64,000 bases of DNA from Sphingomonas endolithica (GCF_025231525.1 NZ_CP103057.1:3482501-3546500), one strand, 5' to 3'; positions 24,015 to 32,892 are shown, numbered from the stretch's first letter. Translations and numbers: made by a program. The notes: generated by a model not told the origin, from the sequence alone.

Positions 24015-25403
24015 TTATGCTGCCATCATCTTGTTCGAGATCCGCGAGATATCGATCGTGCCGGTCGGCGGGCGATTGTTGAAGATCATGACCAGCTTGG
24101 GCTCCGGGTTGCCCTGGTTGACGGGGAACGTCTCCGGCACCGTCGAATACATGAACAGCGTCTCGGTCGTATTGTCGGGCCATGCGTCCGCAAGATCAGA
24201 GTTGCCCGTGCCGAAATACGGCGTGTTGGAGGCGCTCCCATTCGGCTGCAGGAACATCTCCGACAAGCCGCTGACGTTCGTCATTTCGAGCATGAGCTCA
24301 TAATCGTAAGCGCGCGTCAGGACGCCATTGTTCAGGTTGGTGATGCTGTTGCGAACGAACTTCAGCTCAACCACCCCACCGCTGGTGCCGCCAAACGTCA
24401 GCCGTTGCCGGTTGAAGCCATCAGTTCCGGTTATGATAGTGGGCGTGCAGGTCACAGTGCCGGTTTTTAGCCCAAGGCTGCCGTTCTGCTGATTGCCCGC
24501 AATATTGGTATTCCACGAGCTTTCGTTAAGCAGGCCGCCCGTGCCAGGCATGATGTTGCCGGCGTCGCCGGTGATGTCAGAACCGGGCGAGTCCACCTGA
24601 TCGAACGCCCCGCTGTTGAAGCCCCGGCGAGGCACGCGGCGGCGAGCGACGGCCCGCAGGTAGGGCTCAAATTCCTTGGCGATCATCCGGCGCGCATACC
24701 CCGACGCGTGAGTGCCGTCAGTCGTGTAGCCGAGATACGTGTTCGTCGTGCCTTTGTACCTGAAATTGCCCGCGGCTGCGGTCGGGTCCGCCATGACGCG
24801 GGTTAGGTCGCAGAACGTGATGCCCGGCGTGGCCGCAGCGAACACTCGCAAGCGCGTGTTGCAATTGTCCGTGTCGCTTGGGGTGCCGTTCGGGAACAGG
24901 CCGCAGATCACCACCAGCCGGGTACCTGCGTCGCGACAACGAGTGGCCGCGGCGATGATGTTGTTGGCTGCCGTTTCAGCCTTCGGAAACGTATTAACCT
25001 GATCGTTGTAGCCGGCCGCGATGAAGGCGAGATCGTAGATCTGTCCCGCTGCTGCTGCCGCCTCGAATTTCGGCACCTGCACGTTGATCAGATGGGTCGT
25101 GTTGGTGCCGCCGATTCCGAAGATGTCACCGCGGGTCGGATCGAATGCGGCTTGATCCTGTTGCGTGCGATAGTCGAAATAAACGTCAGCCGGAAAATAC
25201 CGCCACAGCGAGTACATGATAGCGCTGACGATGCCCTGCCTTGTGGAGTGGCTTTCGCCCAGCGTGGCGATGCGTGCCTTGCGTCCGCCCAGGAGGCTAT
25301 CGACCTTGGCGAATAGCTCCCGCGTCATGGCGTTGAGCTTGTCGCCGCCAGCCTTCAGCGTGTCGCCGGCGCCAGAGGTCGTATCGATGAGTGCGCGAGC
25401 CAT
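24015..25403 (-). CDS. Phage-associated SGNH/GDSL-type hydrolase
   Basis: This 462-aa protein starts at 25403, overlapping the upstream stop (TAATG). The first ~260 residues look like an SGNH hydrolase: ARIATLGESHSTRQG (block I, with the usual GDS changed to GES), a GYND block and the final DGTHASGYARR (Asp-x-x-His dyad). The rest is a beta-rich domain (e.g. GSLGLKTGTVTCTPTI) of the kind that closes tail-tip proteins. Such enzymes on tails often remove acetyl or other ester groups from host surface glycans. No signal peptide is present, which fits a virion protein. Confidence 0.75.
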   Translation of the reverse strand: MARALIDTTSGAGDTLKAGGDKLNAMTRELFAKVDSLLGGRKARIATLGESHSTRQGIVSAIMYSLWRYFPADVYFDYRTQQDQAAFDPTRGDIFGIGGTNTTHLINVQVPKFEAAAAAGQIYDLAFIAAGYNDQVNTFPKAETAANNIIAAATRCRDAGTRLVVICGLFPNGTPSDTDNCNTRLRVFAAATPGITFCDLTRVMADPTAAAGNFRYKGTTNTYLGYTTDGTHASGYARRMIAKEFEPYLRAVARRRVPRRGFNSGAFDQVDSPGSDITGDAGNIMPGTGGLLNESSWNTNIAGNQQNGSLGLKTGTVTCTPTIITGTDGFNRQRLTFGGTSGGVVELKFVRNSITNLNNGVLTRAYDYELMLEMTNVSGLSEMFLQPNGSASNTPYFGTGNSDLADAWPDNTTETLFMYSTVPETFPVNQGNPEPKLVMIFNNRPPTGTIDISRISNKMMAA

Positions 25404-25882
25404 TATGCTGCCTTTCCGAAGGTAAGCGAGGGGTCGCCCCATTGGGCGGATGTCGAGCCGAAGGTTGCGGGTGTAGGCGCAGGCGTAGCAGCCGCCACAG
25501 TCACCGCCGCAGACGTAGCAGGCGTGCTGCCGCCAGCGTCCGTAGCCGTCACACGGTAGCTATGGTCGCCAGCCTGCGTCGGGACGTAGGTCGCCCCCGT
25601 TGCCCCGCTGATCGCCGAGCCCGCCAGCAGCCATTGCCGCGTGGAGACGGTGCCGTTGGTGATTGTGCCATCGTTGCCGGTGAGGGTTTCGCCTACTTGT
25701 GGCGTGCCGTCGCTGGTGATCGAGGGCTGCGTGGTGAAGGTGGGGGCTGGGGTTGGGGTGGGTGTTGGTGTCGGTGTTGCGGTGCCGCCTTCCAGCGCAG
25801 CGATGCGCGTCAGCAAGCTGTTTATGGTGTCTCGGATGTCCTTGAAGGACGCTCCGTTCTGGATCGTGGTAAGCACGGTCAT
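25403..25882 (-). CDS. Tail-associated protein with Ig-like domain
   Basis: This 159-aa protein has an N-terminal helix (FKDIRDTINSLLTRIAALEGG) that could trimerise, and a TPTPTPTPTPAP linker. A single beta-sandwich-like repeat follows (VGETLTGNDGTITNGTVSTRQWLLAGSAISGATGATYVPTQAGDHSYRVTATD) of the Ig-like type found on phage surfaces. It is coupled to the SGNH hydrolase gene. A structural or carbohydrate-binding role is inferred. Confidence 0.7.
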   Translation of the reverse strand: MTVLTTIQNGASFKDIRDTINSLLTRIAALEGGTATPTPTPTPTPAPTFTTQPSITSDGTPQVGETLTGNDGTITNGTVSTRQWLLAGSAISGATGATYVPTQAGDHSYRVTATDAGGSTPATSAAVTVAAATPAPTPATFGSTSAQWGDPSLTFGKAA

Positions 25883-26004
25883 GGGCGTTCGCTCCAGTTG
25901 TCGATGTCACGCCAGGTGTCGGTGTCGAGCCATCGGCGTAGGATTCGTGAGGGCCGCGCGCCGCGGAGGGAGAGGCCGAGGATCGACAGGCCAAGGCCGA
26001 GCAT
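25879..26004 (-). CDS. Very small tail-region protein
   Basis: This 41-aa frame starts at 26004 (TGATG overlap with the upstream gene) and ends at 25879, overlapping the start of the Ig-like gene. It encodes a Leu-rich, Arg-rich peptide ending in DTWRDIDNWSERP. Coupling on both sides makes it likely to be translated. Function unknown. Confidence 0.55.
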   Translation of the reverse strand: MLGLGLSILGLSLRGARPSRILRRWLDTDTWRDIDNWSERP

Positions 26005-26318
26005 CAGGCGTCCTTGACGGCGATCTTTTCGCCGTCAGCGCTGATCCCGAAATCTCGCGTCTGACCCGCTAGGACGAGGTGGCCTTCGTTCGCGCCAGCA
26101 ACAGGCGCCGCACCGAACGCGACATAGACGTCGCCGTCCCTCGCGGTGACGGTCCAGAACAGGCCATAGTCGGGGGTGGATGCGACGGTTGATGCCGTCG
26201 AGGCGTCCGAGCTGGTGAGCGTCTGAGCCGCCTCCGGCACCGAGGTGATCACCGGCATCGTCCCGCCAGTGTCGGCGCGATCGTCGATCTTCGATAGCGT
26301 GACGTGGACTGTGGCCAT
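26004..26318 (-). CDS. Hypothetical tail-region protein
   Basis: This 104-aa protein is rich in Ser, Thr, Ala and Asp, with beta-strand-like stretches (YGLFWTVTARDGDVYVAFG, ISADGEKIAVKDA). No family recognised. Its place between the lysis genes and the tail accessory genes suggests a small virion decoration or tail-tip protein. Confidence 0.6.
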   Translation of the reverse strand: MATVHVTLSKIDDRADTGGTMPVITSVPEAAQTLTSSDASTASTVASTPDYGLFWTVTARDGDVYVAFGAAPVAGANEGHLVLAGQTRDFGISADGEKIAVKDA

Positions 26319-26342
26319 TGATGCTCTCCGAGCGCGAGGGAA

Positions 26343-26618
26343 TTAGGGCTTCGTGTTCGTCGGCCAGGCGTCGATCGCCAGCCGCCGTTTGTCGTCGCAG
26401 GCCTTCAGATCCGCCCGACCGTCGCGGATCGTGCCCTCGCTATCGGCGCTGTCGGCCGACCCGTCCGCCTGACGCCTGGTCGGCGTCGGGAGGCACGGCT
26501 CCATTGCCGCCGCGGGTGGCCGCGGGATGGTCGGTAAAGAGCTCACGGTCGAATGCGTCGATCCCAGACACGCGGTCAGGGGCAAGGCACAGCACGCGGC
26601 CAGCAGGTGTTTCAGCAT
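26343..26618 (-). CDS. Rz1-like spanin lipoprotein
   Basis: This 91-aa protein starts with MLKHLLAACCALPLTAC, giving a lipobox LTAC and a Pro-rich mature part (SSLPTIPRPPAAAMEPCLP). It begins inside the Rz-like gene in another frame and runs 97 bp past that gene's end, the overlapping layout usual for Rz/Rz1. It would be the outer-membrane half of the spanin that disrupts the outer membrane at lysis. Confidence 0.75.
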   Translation of the reverse strand: MLKHLLAACCALPLTACLGSTHSTVSSLPTIPRPPAAAMEPCLPTPTRRQADGSADSADSEGTIRDGRADLKACDDKRRLAIDAWPTNTKP

Positions 26619-26907
26619 AAGTCCTCACGGTGTCGGTTGATCGCAGGATGATCGGCTCGCGGGTGGCGAGGCGTTCGGCGTAAGAGGTGGCGGCATTGGC
26701 CAGCTGGCCCTTGAACCCGGCCTCGGCCTTGGCCACGTCGCGCTCGCCGATCGCCTTGTCCGTCGCGCGTTCGGCCCGTTCGAGTTTCAGGTCTGAGCGC
26801 GCATCGGCCAGCGTGCCGCGCGTGACGATCAGCCCCACGGTCAGCAGCGCGATAGGCGCCGACCACCAGAACCGCTTGAGCAGCGCGAGCGCCGCCGCCC
26901 AGGTCAC
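26440..26907 (-). CDS. Rz-like inner-membrane spanin
   Basis: This 155-aa protein starts at a GTG (26907) overlapping the endolysin stop. It has one N-terminal membrane segment (FWWSAPIALLTVGLIVTRG) and then a charged, coiled-coil-prone periplasmic domain (DARSDLKLERAERATDKAIGERDVAKAEAG). It partners the Rz1-like lipoprotein encoded in an overlapping frame. The longer open frame upstream of 26907 overlaps the endolysin and is not a credible start. Confidence 0.75.
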   Translation of the reverse strand: MTWAAALALLKRFWWSAPIALLTVGLIVTRGTLADARSDLKLERAERATDKAIGERDVAKAEAGFKGQLANAATSYAERLATREPIILRSTDTVRTYAETPAGRVLCLAPDRVSGIDAFDRELFTDHPAATRGGNGAVPPDADQASGGRVGRQRR

Positions 26908-27422
26908 GCTTCGTTGCTCGACACGGGCACGCCACCCGCGGTGAGCTTCACCGGCTTGCCGATCACCGGCACGCCTCTGGGCCAGCGCCGCGCGATGCAC
27001 CGCGACTTCTCCAGCCGCATGATGCTGACCTTATCGCCCTGGTTGCCGCCGAGCACATGATAGTACGAGCGATCTTCGCCGACGTAGAAGGCGACGTGCC
27101 CGCCGCCCTCGCGATCGAACACCAGGATGGCGCCCGGGGCCAGCACCAGCGGGCTGAGGTTACTGCCCCAAGTCGCCCATTCCTTGGCGCGCACCGCCAC
27201 CTTCATGCCCGAAAGATCGATCCCAGCCGCACGCAGGCAATTGGCCACGAACAGGCCGCACCACGGCACGCTGTCGGCATTATAGACCATGCCGAGCACC
27301 TTGGTGCCGAGCAGCTTTGCCCAGCCGAGGATCGTGGGACTATTTGCCGCGCCCGCTGCCTCGCGGGTGCCAAGAAGCGACCGGGCATGGCCAAGCCACG
27401 CCGGCTCTGATGCCGTCGTCAT
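26904..27422 (-). CDS. Endolysin, TIGR02594/NlpC-P60-like cysteine peptidase
   Basis: This 172-aa protein matches the TIGR02594-type layout: an N-terminal WLGHARSLLGTREAAG helix, the catalytic Cys in VPWCGLFVANCLRAAG near residue 54, and the His in GGGHVAFYVGED near residue 110. Such proteins cleave peptide bonds in peptidoglycan. No signal peptide is seen, so release would depend on a holin; two small membrane proteins upstream are candidates. The spanin genes follow directly. Confidence 0.85.
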   Translation of the reverse strand: MTTASEPAWLGHARSLLGTREAAGAANSPTILGWAKLLGTKVLGMVYNADSVPWCGLFVANCLRAAGIDLSGMKVAVRAKEWATWGSNLSPLVLAPGAILVFDREGGGHVAFYVGEDRSYYHVLGGNQGDKVSIMRLEKSRCIARRWPRGVPVIGKPVKLTAGGVPVSSNEA

Positions 27423-27576
27423 GTTGTTTCTCCAGGTTAAAGCGGTGTCGGTCCGCGAATGCTAAGGAGGCAAATCAGCCGGGCGCATCCACCCTGCCGC
27501 TGGCCAGCGGCCGGCTGACTACGGGGACGGCTCGTCCGGGTGTCGACTCTCCGGGCGGGCCGTCTGTAGGTCTCGG

Positions 27577-27951
27577 CTATTTACGCCGCGAGCAGCGTGC
27601 GAGTTCAGAGATGCGATTAAGCCGCACCCATGTCTCTGCGGAATATCGCTGCCGCGCGACGTTGTAGAGCATCGAGACCTTGTAGGTGAACGTCGCCAGC
27701 GCCAGCAGCACGCCCATGCCGGTCGCGCCGGGCGGGATCGTTGCCGCATCACCGCTGAGCCAGACGGCCAGGAAGCGCAGGCCGGCAAAGATCAGGACGG
27801 CGGCGAACATGAAGTAGACGTTGAGCAGCCAGCGCGGCGCCTGCGGATAATTCGGCACGTTCGGCTCTAGCAGGAAGTGCCTCACCAGCCCGCAAAGGCC
27901 GGCGATCAGGTAAAGGCCTCCGGCCCAAAGCGAGTTCGTCAAGGGGTTCAT
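27577..27951 (-). CDS. Small membrane protein, holin candidate
   Basis: This 124-aa protein has three hydrophobic segments (LWAGGLYLIAGLCGLVRHFL, LLNVYFMFAAVLIFAGLRFLAVWL, GMGVLLALATFTYKVSML). It overlaps the preceding membrane-protein gene by ATGA and lies upstream of the endolysin. Position and topology fit a class I-like holin or antiholin, without sequence proof. The 150 bp between it and the endolysin hold no gene. Confidence 0.65.
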   Translation of the reverse strand: MNPLTNSLWAGGLYLIAGLCGLVRHFLLEPNVPNYPQAPRWLLNVYFMFAAVLIFAGLRFLAVWLSGDAATIPPGATGMGVLLALATFTYKVSMLYNVARQRYSAETWVRLNRISELARCSRRK

Positions 27952-28274
27952 GGCTTCTTGCCTCCGAGTTGATAGGCGTCCGCCCACCCGGTCATCTTGC
28001 GGACGAAGATTGGCACCAGCGGGTTGGCGGCCAGCCCCATGGCCACAGCCAGCGGGTACGGCTCCGGACTGACCAAAAACGACCACTGGTGGCCAAGCAT
28101 CGGCACCAGCACGGGCGCGATTATCATCCCGACGAACACCGAGAAGATCAGCACGACCAGGGCGAAGCGGGTAGGCGGGTCCGTCTGGATCGCAGCGAGG
28201 AACACCGGGAAACCGTAGATCAGCGCTCCCGCGCCGCCGCAGAGGTAGAGTAGCGTATCGCCCATATACTTCAT
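27948..28274 (-). CDS. Small membrane protein, holin candidate
   Basis: This 108-aa protein has about three hydrophobic segments (TLLYLCGGAGALIYGFPVFLAAI, FALVVLIFSVFVGMIIAPVLVPML, YPLAVAMGLAANPLVPIFV) and a basic C-terminus. An ATG at 28274 or 28265 could start it. It is coupled to the next membrane protein, so the two may work as a holin/antiholin pair. No family recognised. Confidence 0.65.
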   Translation of the reverse strand: MKYMGDTLLYLCGGAGALIYGFPVFLAAIQTDPPTRFALVVLIFSVFVGMIIAPVLVPMLGHQWSFLVSPEPYPLAVAMGLAANPLVPIFVRKMTGWADAYQLGGKKP

Positions 28275-28317
28275 CCTAATTGGGGCAGCGCAGGCGTCGG
28301 ATCGGTCTTCACCAGAC

Positions 28318-28455
28318 CTACATCGGCTTCCCATCGCTGTACCGGCGATCGTGCTCGACGTAGTTCGCCGACGTGTCGCTTGGGGCAGGCTTCGGATCGC
28401 TCTTCTCACACGAGACAAGCAGCAGCGCTGCGATCATCAAGGCCGCGGTCTTCAT
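28318..28455 (-). CDS. Very small lipoprotein in the lysis region
   Basis: This 45-aa frame follows a GGAG ribosome site and starts MKTAALMIAALLLVSC, a clear signal with lipobox LVSC. The mature part is short and polar (EKSDPKPAPSDTSANYVEHD). It is another candidate o-spanin or a membrane-surface protein such as those used in immunity or superinfection exclusion. It was accepted on signal, ribosome site and position. Confidence 0.6.
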   Translation of the reverse strand: MKTAALMIAALLLVSCEKSDPKPAPSDTSANYVEHDRRYSDGKPM

Positions 28456-28474
28456 GGTCATTCTCCTTCTGTGG

Positions 28475-29053
28475 TTAAGTGGGCCAGGCTGCCGATGCAG
28501 CTGCTGCGCGCTTGGCCTCGGCGGTGTCAGCGGCTCGGATCAGAGCGCACGCCCGCGCCTCGATCGCGCCAACCTTTGCGGCGGCGGCCGTTATGCCGGC
28601 GCGGAAGCGCGTAATTGCGGCGGCCGGGTTGTCGCCAAATGCCGCTGCATCTGCGATGGCGTAGGCGAACCGGGTTTCACGTCGCACAGCACTGAGCCCG
28701 TTGAACGCGGTGAGGATGGCCGCTGCCGTCGTGCCGAGCATGTCCCAAGCCACCACCTCGGCACGCTTGGCCGCATACTCGGCCTGCTTGAACTCACCCG
28801 GGCTGGTGCTAAGCGCCCGCTGACGCTCAGCCTCGGCCTTCACCTCCGCGACGAGCAGCCCTTCGACCTTGGCTGCATCCTCTACCATCGCCTTCGCTTC
28901 GGTAGACCATGCGTGCGTAGCATCGTCGTATCCAGGGGGCAGAAGCGACCAGCCAGCGCCTGCGCCTTGAGTACCGTCGGGGCCGACGAACAAGAGGCCG
29001 CCCGTGTCGTCGTACACGGCGATCGTGGGGACGGAGAGCGGAAGATCGATCAC
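28475..29053 (-). CDS. Tail fibre assembly-like protein
   Basis: This 192-aa protein has a beta-rich start (PTIAVYDDTGGLLFVGPDG) and then a long Ala/Glu-rich helical region. It begins at a GTG overlapping the large tail-protein stop. Small proteins of this shape after a fibre gene are often fibre chaperones or fibre-tip proteins, but no specific family is recognised. Confidence 0.55.
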   Translation of the reverse strand: MIDLPLSVPTIAVYDDTGGLLFVGPDGTQGAGAGWSLLPPGYDDATHAWSTEAKAMVEDAAKVEGLLVAEVKAEAERQRALSTSPGEFKQAEYAAKRAEVVAWDMLGTTAAAILTAFNGLSAVRRETRFAYAIADAAAFGDNPAAAITRFRAGITAAAAKVGAIEARACALIRAADTAEAKRAAAASAAWPT

Positions 29054-32000
29054 CCTGTCACCTCCATCTTCAAGGTTCCCGACGCGGTGACATTGTACGA
29101 TCCGCCGAACTCGCTCGCGAGAACCGCGTCGTAGGAATAGATCTTGTCAGTTGCCGCTGAGGCGAAAGCGAAGCTCGCCGACACCGTGCCGCTCTGCGTT
29201 TCCATGTCCGGCTCCTGCGCAGTGCCCCTGTTACGCCGCAGGCTGGCGGACCCGACGACGGAGCCGAGCAGGGTACGCGGCCCGTTGTCGGTGATGTTCT
29301 GATAATAAAGGTACACCCGGCCGGTGAACGACGATGTCGTGTTGCCGCTGTTGGGGGCTGAGTAGTTCACGCTCGCGCTCAACAGCACAGTGGACCCGCC
29401 CGGTATCGGTGTTTGCCCTGCGCCGACGCCAGAACCGCCATTGAAGGTGTTCGCGCCCGCCAAAGCAACCGAGCCGCGAAAGGCCGCTGAGCCGTCGAAG
29501 ACCTTCTTGACCGCGACCGTGGTGCGGTAAGCAACGCCGCCATAGGTAGCGACAGCGACGAAGCTTCCCTTCTCTGCCGTAACGCCAGCGAAGCTGAACG
29601 TCTGGCCGCTGATCGCCATGCCCGCCATGTCGGTCGCGCTCTCGATCGTATAGGTGACGCCGCTGGTGATCTCGTTCGCACCCTTGCGAAGCCGGATCGC
29701 TCCGCTGCCCCCTGTCCAGCTGGGCTTGGCGGCTCCGGACGAGAAGACCGGAATGATGAACGGCGCGATAGCGTCCACGGTGAAGCCGTCGACGCCGTTT
29801 GCACCGTTGGTGCCGTCCGCCCCCTTAACCAAAGACCAGGTGTACGCGGCCGGGTTCGTACTGTCAGCGAGCGTCTGGTCGGTGTAAATTCCGACATAGG
29901 CCCGGCCGGTTGGGTCAGAGACGTGGAAGTCAACGCCTCCATTGGGTGAATTGGCATAGGCAAAATGGACGTAGGACGGCTGGCCATCCGCGCCGTCAGC
30001 ACCGCGAGTGCCGTCCGCGCCGTTCAAGCCGTTGTCACCGGTCAACTTTGACCATGTGTAATCGGCATAATTCTCGCTATCGGCGGCGGTGAAGTTCGTC
30101 AGGATGCCGATATACTTGCGCGTGCCGGGCGCGCCGGTCGTGAAGCTGGTCGCCCCATTAGTACTGTCCGCGTAGGCGACGTGAACATAGCTCGTCTGAC
30201 CGTTGCTCCCAGAGCCACCAGGCGCGCCGTTCGTGCCATTCAGCCCATCGGGACCATCAACGCCAGCCCGGCCAGCGCCAGAGAAATTGATGTCGCTGAT
30301 CCTGTTGCCGACAGGGCCGGCGATCGCTGCGTCGAAATACAACACCTTGTCCGCAGGCGCGCTGACCTGGCGGACCAAGCTGCCATTGATGTAGTACCGC
30401 ACCTGCGCATTGTCGTAGACGATCTGGAAGGTGCTGCTGAAATCGGTTGGTCCGATCAGCGTGCCGACCCCGCTTTCGAAGATAAAGGTCAAGCCGTCTA
30501 TCGAGGCGTGGAAGGCATAATCGATCGTCGTATAGCCATCATCCGCCGACGGGTCCGCGTTAAGCCCAGCGAACGTCTCAGTCGTTGACAGCTTAAACGA
30601 GGTCTGTGCGCCGCCACCCCAACCCTCGGTTGAGAAACCACCGCCGCCGCCCCAGGTCGATGTCGCGGTCTTCACCAGCGAGCTACTCGCGACGGCTACG
30701 TCGCCTCTCGCGGTCAATCCGAACGACGCAGGACCCTTATACGCAGTCCAGTCGTATGTCGCCGGGTTCGCACTGTCGGCCGCTGTGAAGTCGGAATAGG
30801 TTCCAATGAAGGCGCGCCCTGCTGGCGACCCGGTCGTGAAGTCGATCGAGCCGGTCGGGCTGTTGGCGTATGCGGTGTGGAAATAGCTGGTCTGCCCGTT
30901 GGCGCCCGGCGCGCCCGGTGCGCCGTTTGTGCCATTGAGCCCGTCCGCACCCTTCACCAGCGACCAGGTATACGCCGCGAGGTTGGTGCTGTCGGCAAGC
31001 GTCTGGTCGACGTAGAAGCCGACATAGGATCGATTCGCCGGGTTATCGACACTGAAATCGACCGAGCCGTTTGCAGCGTTGGAATATGCGATGTGCACGT
31101 AGGTTGGCTGGCCGTCGGCGCCATTCGCTCCTGGCGAACCGTTCGCGCCATTCAGGCCGTCCGCGCCCTTGATGAGCGACCATGTATAGGCGTTGGGGTT
31201 GGTGCTGTCGGCAGAGGCTTGATCGACTAGGGTGCCAAGATAGGTCCGGCTTCCGGGCGCGCCCGTCGTAAAGTCGACCTGACCATTGGCCGAATTGGCA
31301 TACGCGATGTGCAGGTAGGAGGACTGGCCGGGCGTTCCGTTCGAGCCATTAAGCCCGTCTCGGCCATCCACGCCATCGAGCCCAGCGCGTGCGAACACAC
31401 GCCAGTATTCGTTCTCTTCGGTCGGAAGCGCCGGCGGTGCGTTGCCGCTGCTTGCTGTTGTCGCAATATAAGTCCAGCTTGATCCCTGGTACTGGACGAC
31501 ATCGCCCTCGCCATAGATCGTTGCCGCGTCGTACGGGCCGCGAGGCACTAACACGACCGGCGCACGCGGGATTGGCGCCGCCTTGCTCAAGCCCTCGATC
31601 GACAGCGACAGCTTGCTGAGCGTCTCGCCGACCTCGATCGAGTAATCCTTGAAAAACCCGTAGATCGTCAGGATGTCGAGCCCGGCTTGCCCGATCCACA
31701 GCGAGGGCGTGGCCCGCACGGCAGCAATGCGCTGCGAAACGGCATCGATCGCGTCCGTGCGGATCAGCGACTTCGTCGTCATGCGCTTGGCCCAGGCGCG
31801 TTCGACGATCGTGACCGCGCCAAAGTCATCGGCTTCCTTGCGGCTGTAGTCCGTGATCCCCGCCGTCGGCGCGGCCTCGGTGACGCCCAGCGCTTTCAGG
31901 CTGCCGATCAGCAGCGTGCCGACCGACACCGTCCCGTCGCCGGCAGGAATGACGTCGCGCCAGCTGGGGGCGTCGCTCCAGATAGTGCCATCATCCCATG

Positions 32001-32892
32001 GACGCGCGACAGGTGTCGCGCCGGCCGGCGTGAGGGTGACAGTGACGCTCGTTCCTGCTGCTGCGACCAGGTCGAGGAAGAGCGCTGAGCCCGCCTCATC
32101 GAATGCCTGCGTTCGGTCATAGCCCGGTGCGCGGACGCGCACCGTTGCGGCGTTGGTGTCAAGGATCGCCAGCGACGTCACCGCCGAGCCCGCCTGCAGG
32201 GTCACCTCGATAGCCGTGCTCGATGTCGTCGCCGACCCAAGCGCTTGATCGAACATCGCCCATCGCTTGGTGGGGCCGACATCGATCCACTTGCCCGCGA
32301 CGCCTGCTGGATCATTGCCGAAGTTGCTACCCCCAGCGCTCTCGTAGATCCGGTGCGTTGCCGCCTTGATGACGCGCGCACCTACGGGATAGGCGGTGCT
32401 GGCAGACCATTCCGCATAATCGGCCTCAGCAACATTGCTTGCCACCAACATGGCGGGCGTGACAATCACCGGCTGGAGCAGCTGTAGCGTCGAGCGACTG
32501 TCGAGCGGGGCGGGATCGCCGGGCACTTCGGCGGTTGTTTCAGACGCCACCAGCCCTTCGATCGTCAGGGTGCAGGAACTGAGAGGCGAGGTCGCCAGAT
32601 CGACCTGAAAATCCTTATAGAAGCCGCGAACCTGTAGGCTATCGTACCGATCATCGGCTACCCACAGCGCCGATGTAGCGCGCAGGGCGGCAAGTCGCCG
32701 TTGAAGCTCGTCGACATCATCGAACGGCACGGCGAGGCGGACCGACATGCGCCGCGCAAAGCCACGCTCGACGACAGTGGTCACGCCGAAGTCGTCGGTT
32801 ACACGCCTGCTAAAATCGGTGATACCGATCGTCGGCGCGGTCTCGGTTGTGCCGAGCTCGATTACCTCACCGGCGTCGGTCTCAACCTTCAC
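29050..32892 (-). CDS. Large tail protein with duplicated N-terminal domain and collagen-like repeats
   Basis: This 1280-aa protein starts at a GTG overlapping the tape-measure stop. Two related ~100-aa domains appear near residues 17-115 and ~345-445 (both with PTxGITDxS and xxIEGL landmarks), which look like baseplate or tail-tip modules. From about 505 on, five units of ~50 aa (HIAYANSANGQVDF-type starts, AYTWSLxKG-type ends) are separated by collagen-like Gly-x-y spacers (GADGLNGANGSPG). Between units 3 and 4 is a ~150-aa lectin-like domain (STWGGGG, then RYYINGSLVRQV). A Gly/Ser-rich beta domain closes it. It is probably the central fibre or host-recognition protein. Its position right after the tape measure fits a tail-tip role. 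Confidence 0.8.
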   Translation of the reverse strand: MKVETDAGEVIELGTTETAPTIGITDFSRRVTDDFGVTTVVERGFARRMSVRLAVPFDDVDELQRRLAALRATSALWVADDRYDSLQVRGFYKDFQVDLATSPLSSCTLTIEGLVASETTAEVPGDPAPLDSRSTLQLLQPVIVTPAMLVASNVAEADYAEWSASTAYPVGARVIKAATHRIYESAGGSNFGNDPAGVAGKWIDVGPTKRWAMFDQALGSATTSSTAIEVTLQAGSAVTSLAILDTNAATVRVRAPGYDRTQAFDEAGSALFLDLVAAAGTSVTVTLTPAGATPVARPWDDGTIWSDAPSWRDVIPAGDGTVSVGTLLIGSLKALGVTEAAPTAGITDYSRKEADDFGAVTIVERAWAKRMTTKSLIRTDAIDAVSQRIAAVRATPSLWIGQAGLDILTIYGFFKDYSIEVGETLSKLSLSIEGLSKAAPIPRAPVVLVPRGPYDAATIYGEGDVVQYQGSSWTYIATTASSGNAPPALPTEENEYWRVFARAGLDGVDGRDGLNGSNGTPGQSSYLHIAYANSANGQVDFTTGAPGSRTYLGTLVDQASADSTNPNAYTWSLIKGADGLNGANGSPGANGADGQPTYVHIAYSNAANGSVDFSVDNPANRSYVGFYVDQTLADSTNLAAYTWSLVKGADGLNGTNGAPGAPGANGQTSYFHTAYANSPTGSIDFTTGSPAGRAFIGTYSDFTAADSANPATYDWTAYKGPASFGLTARGDVAVASSSLVKTATSTWGGGGGFSTEGWGGGAQTSFKLSTTETFAGLNADPSADDGYTTIDYAFHASIDGLTFIFESGVGTLIGPTDFSSTFQIVYDNAQVRYYINGSLVRQVSAPADKVLYFDAAIAGPVGNRISDINFSGAGRAGVDGPDGLNGTNGAPGGSGSNGQTSYVHVAYADSTNGATSFTTGAPGTRKYIGILTNFTAADSENYADYTWSKLTGDNGLNGADGTRGADGADGQPSYVHFAYANSPNGGVDFHVSDPTGRAYVGIYTDQTLADSTNPAAYTWSLVKGADGTNGANGVDGFTVDAIAPFIIPVFSSGAAKPSWTGGSGAIRLRKGANEITSGVTYTIESATDMAGMAISGQTFSFAGVTAEKGSFVAVATYGGVAYRTTVAVKKVFDGSAAFRGSVALAGANTFNGGSGVGAGQTPIPGGSTVLLSASVNYSAPNSGNTTSSFTGRVYLYYQNITDNGPRTLLGSVVGSASLRRNRGTAQEPDMETQSGTVSASFAFASAATDKIYSYDAVLASEFGGSYNVTASGTLKMEVTG

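Noticed and set aside
25744-25794. Short tandem GGT/GTTGGT repeats that could suggest a CRISPR or minisatellite
   Set aside because: They encode the TPTPTP linker of the Ig-like protein. There are no spacers.
29500-31400. Regular repeats in DNA of the tail gene, first considered as a tandem repeat array
   Set aside because: They are codon-level consequences of the collagen-like and 50-residue protein units, not a separate element.
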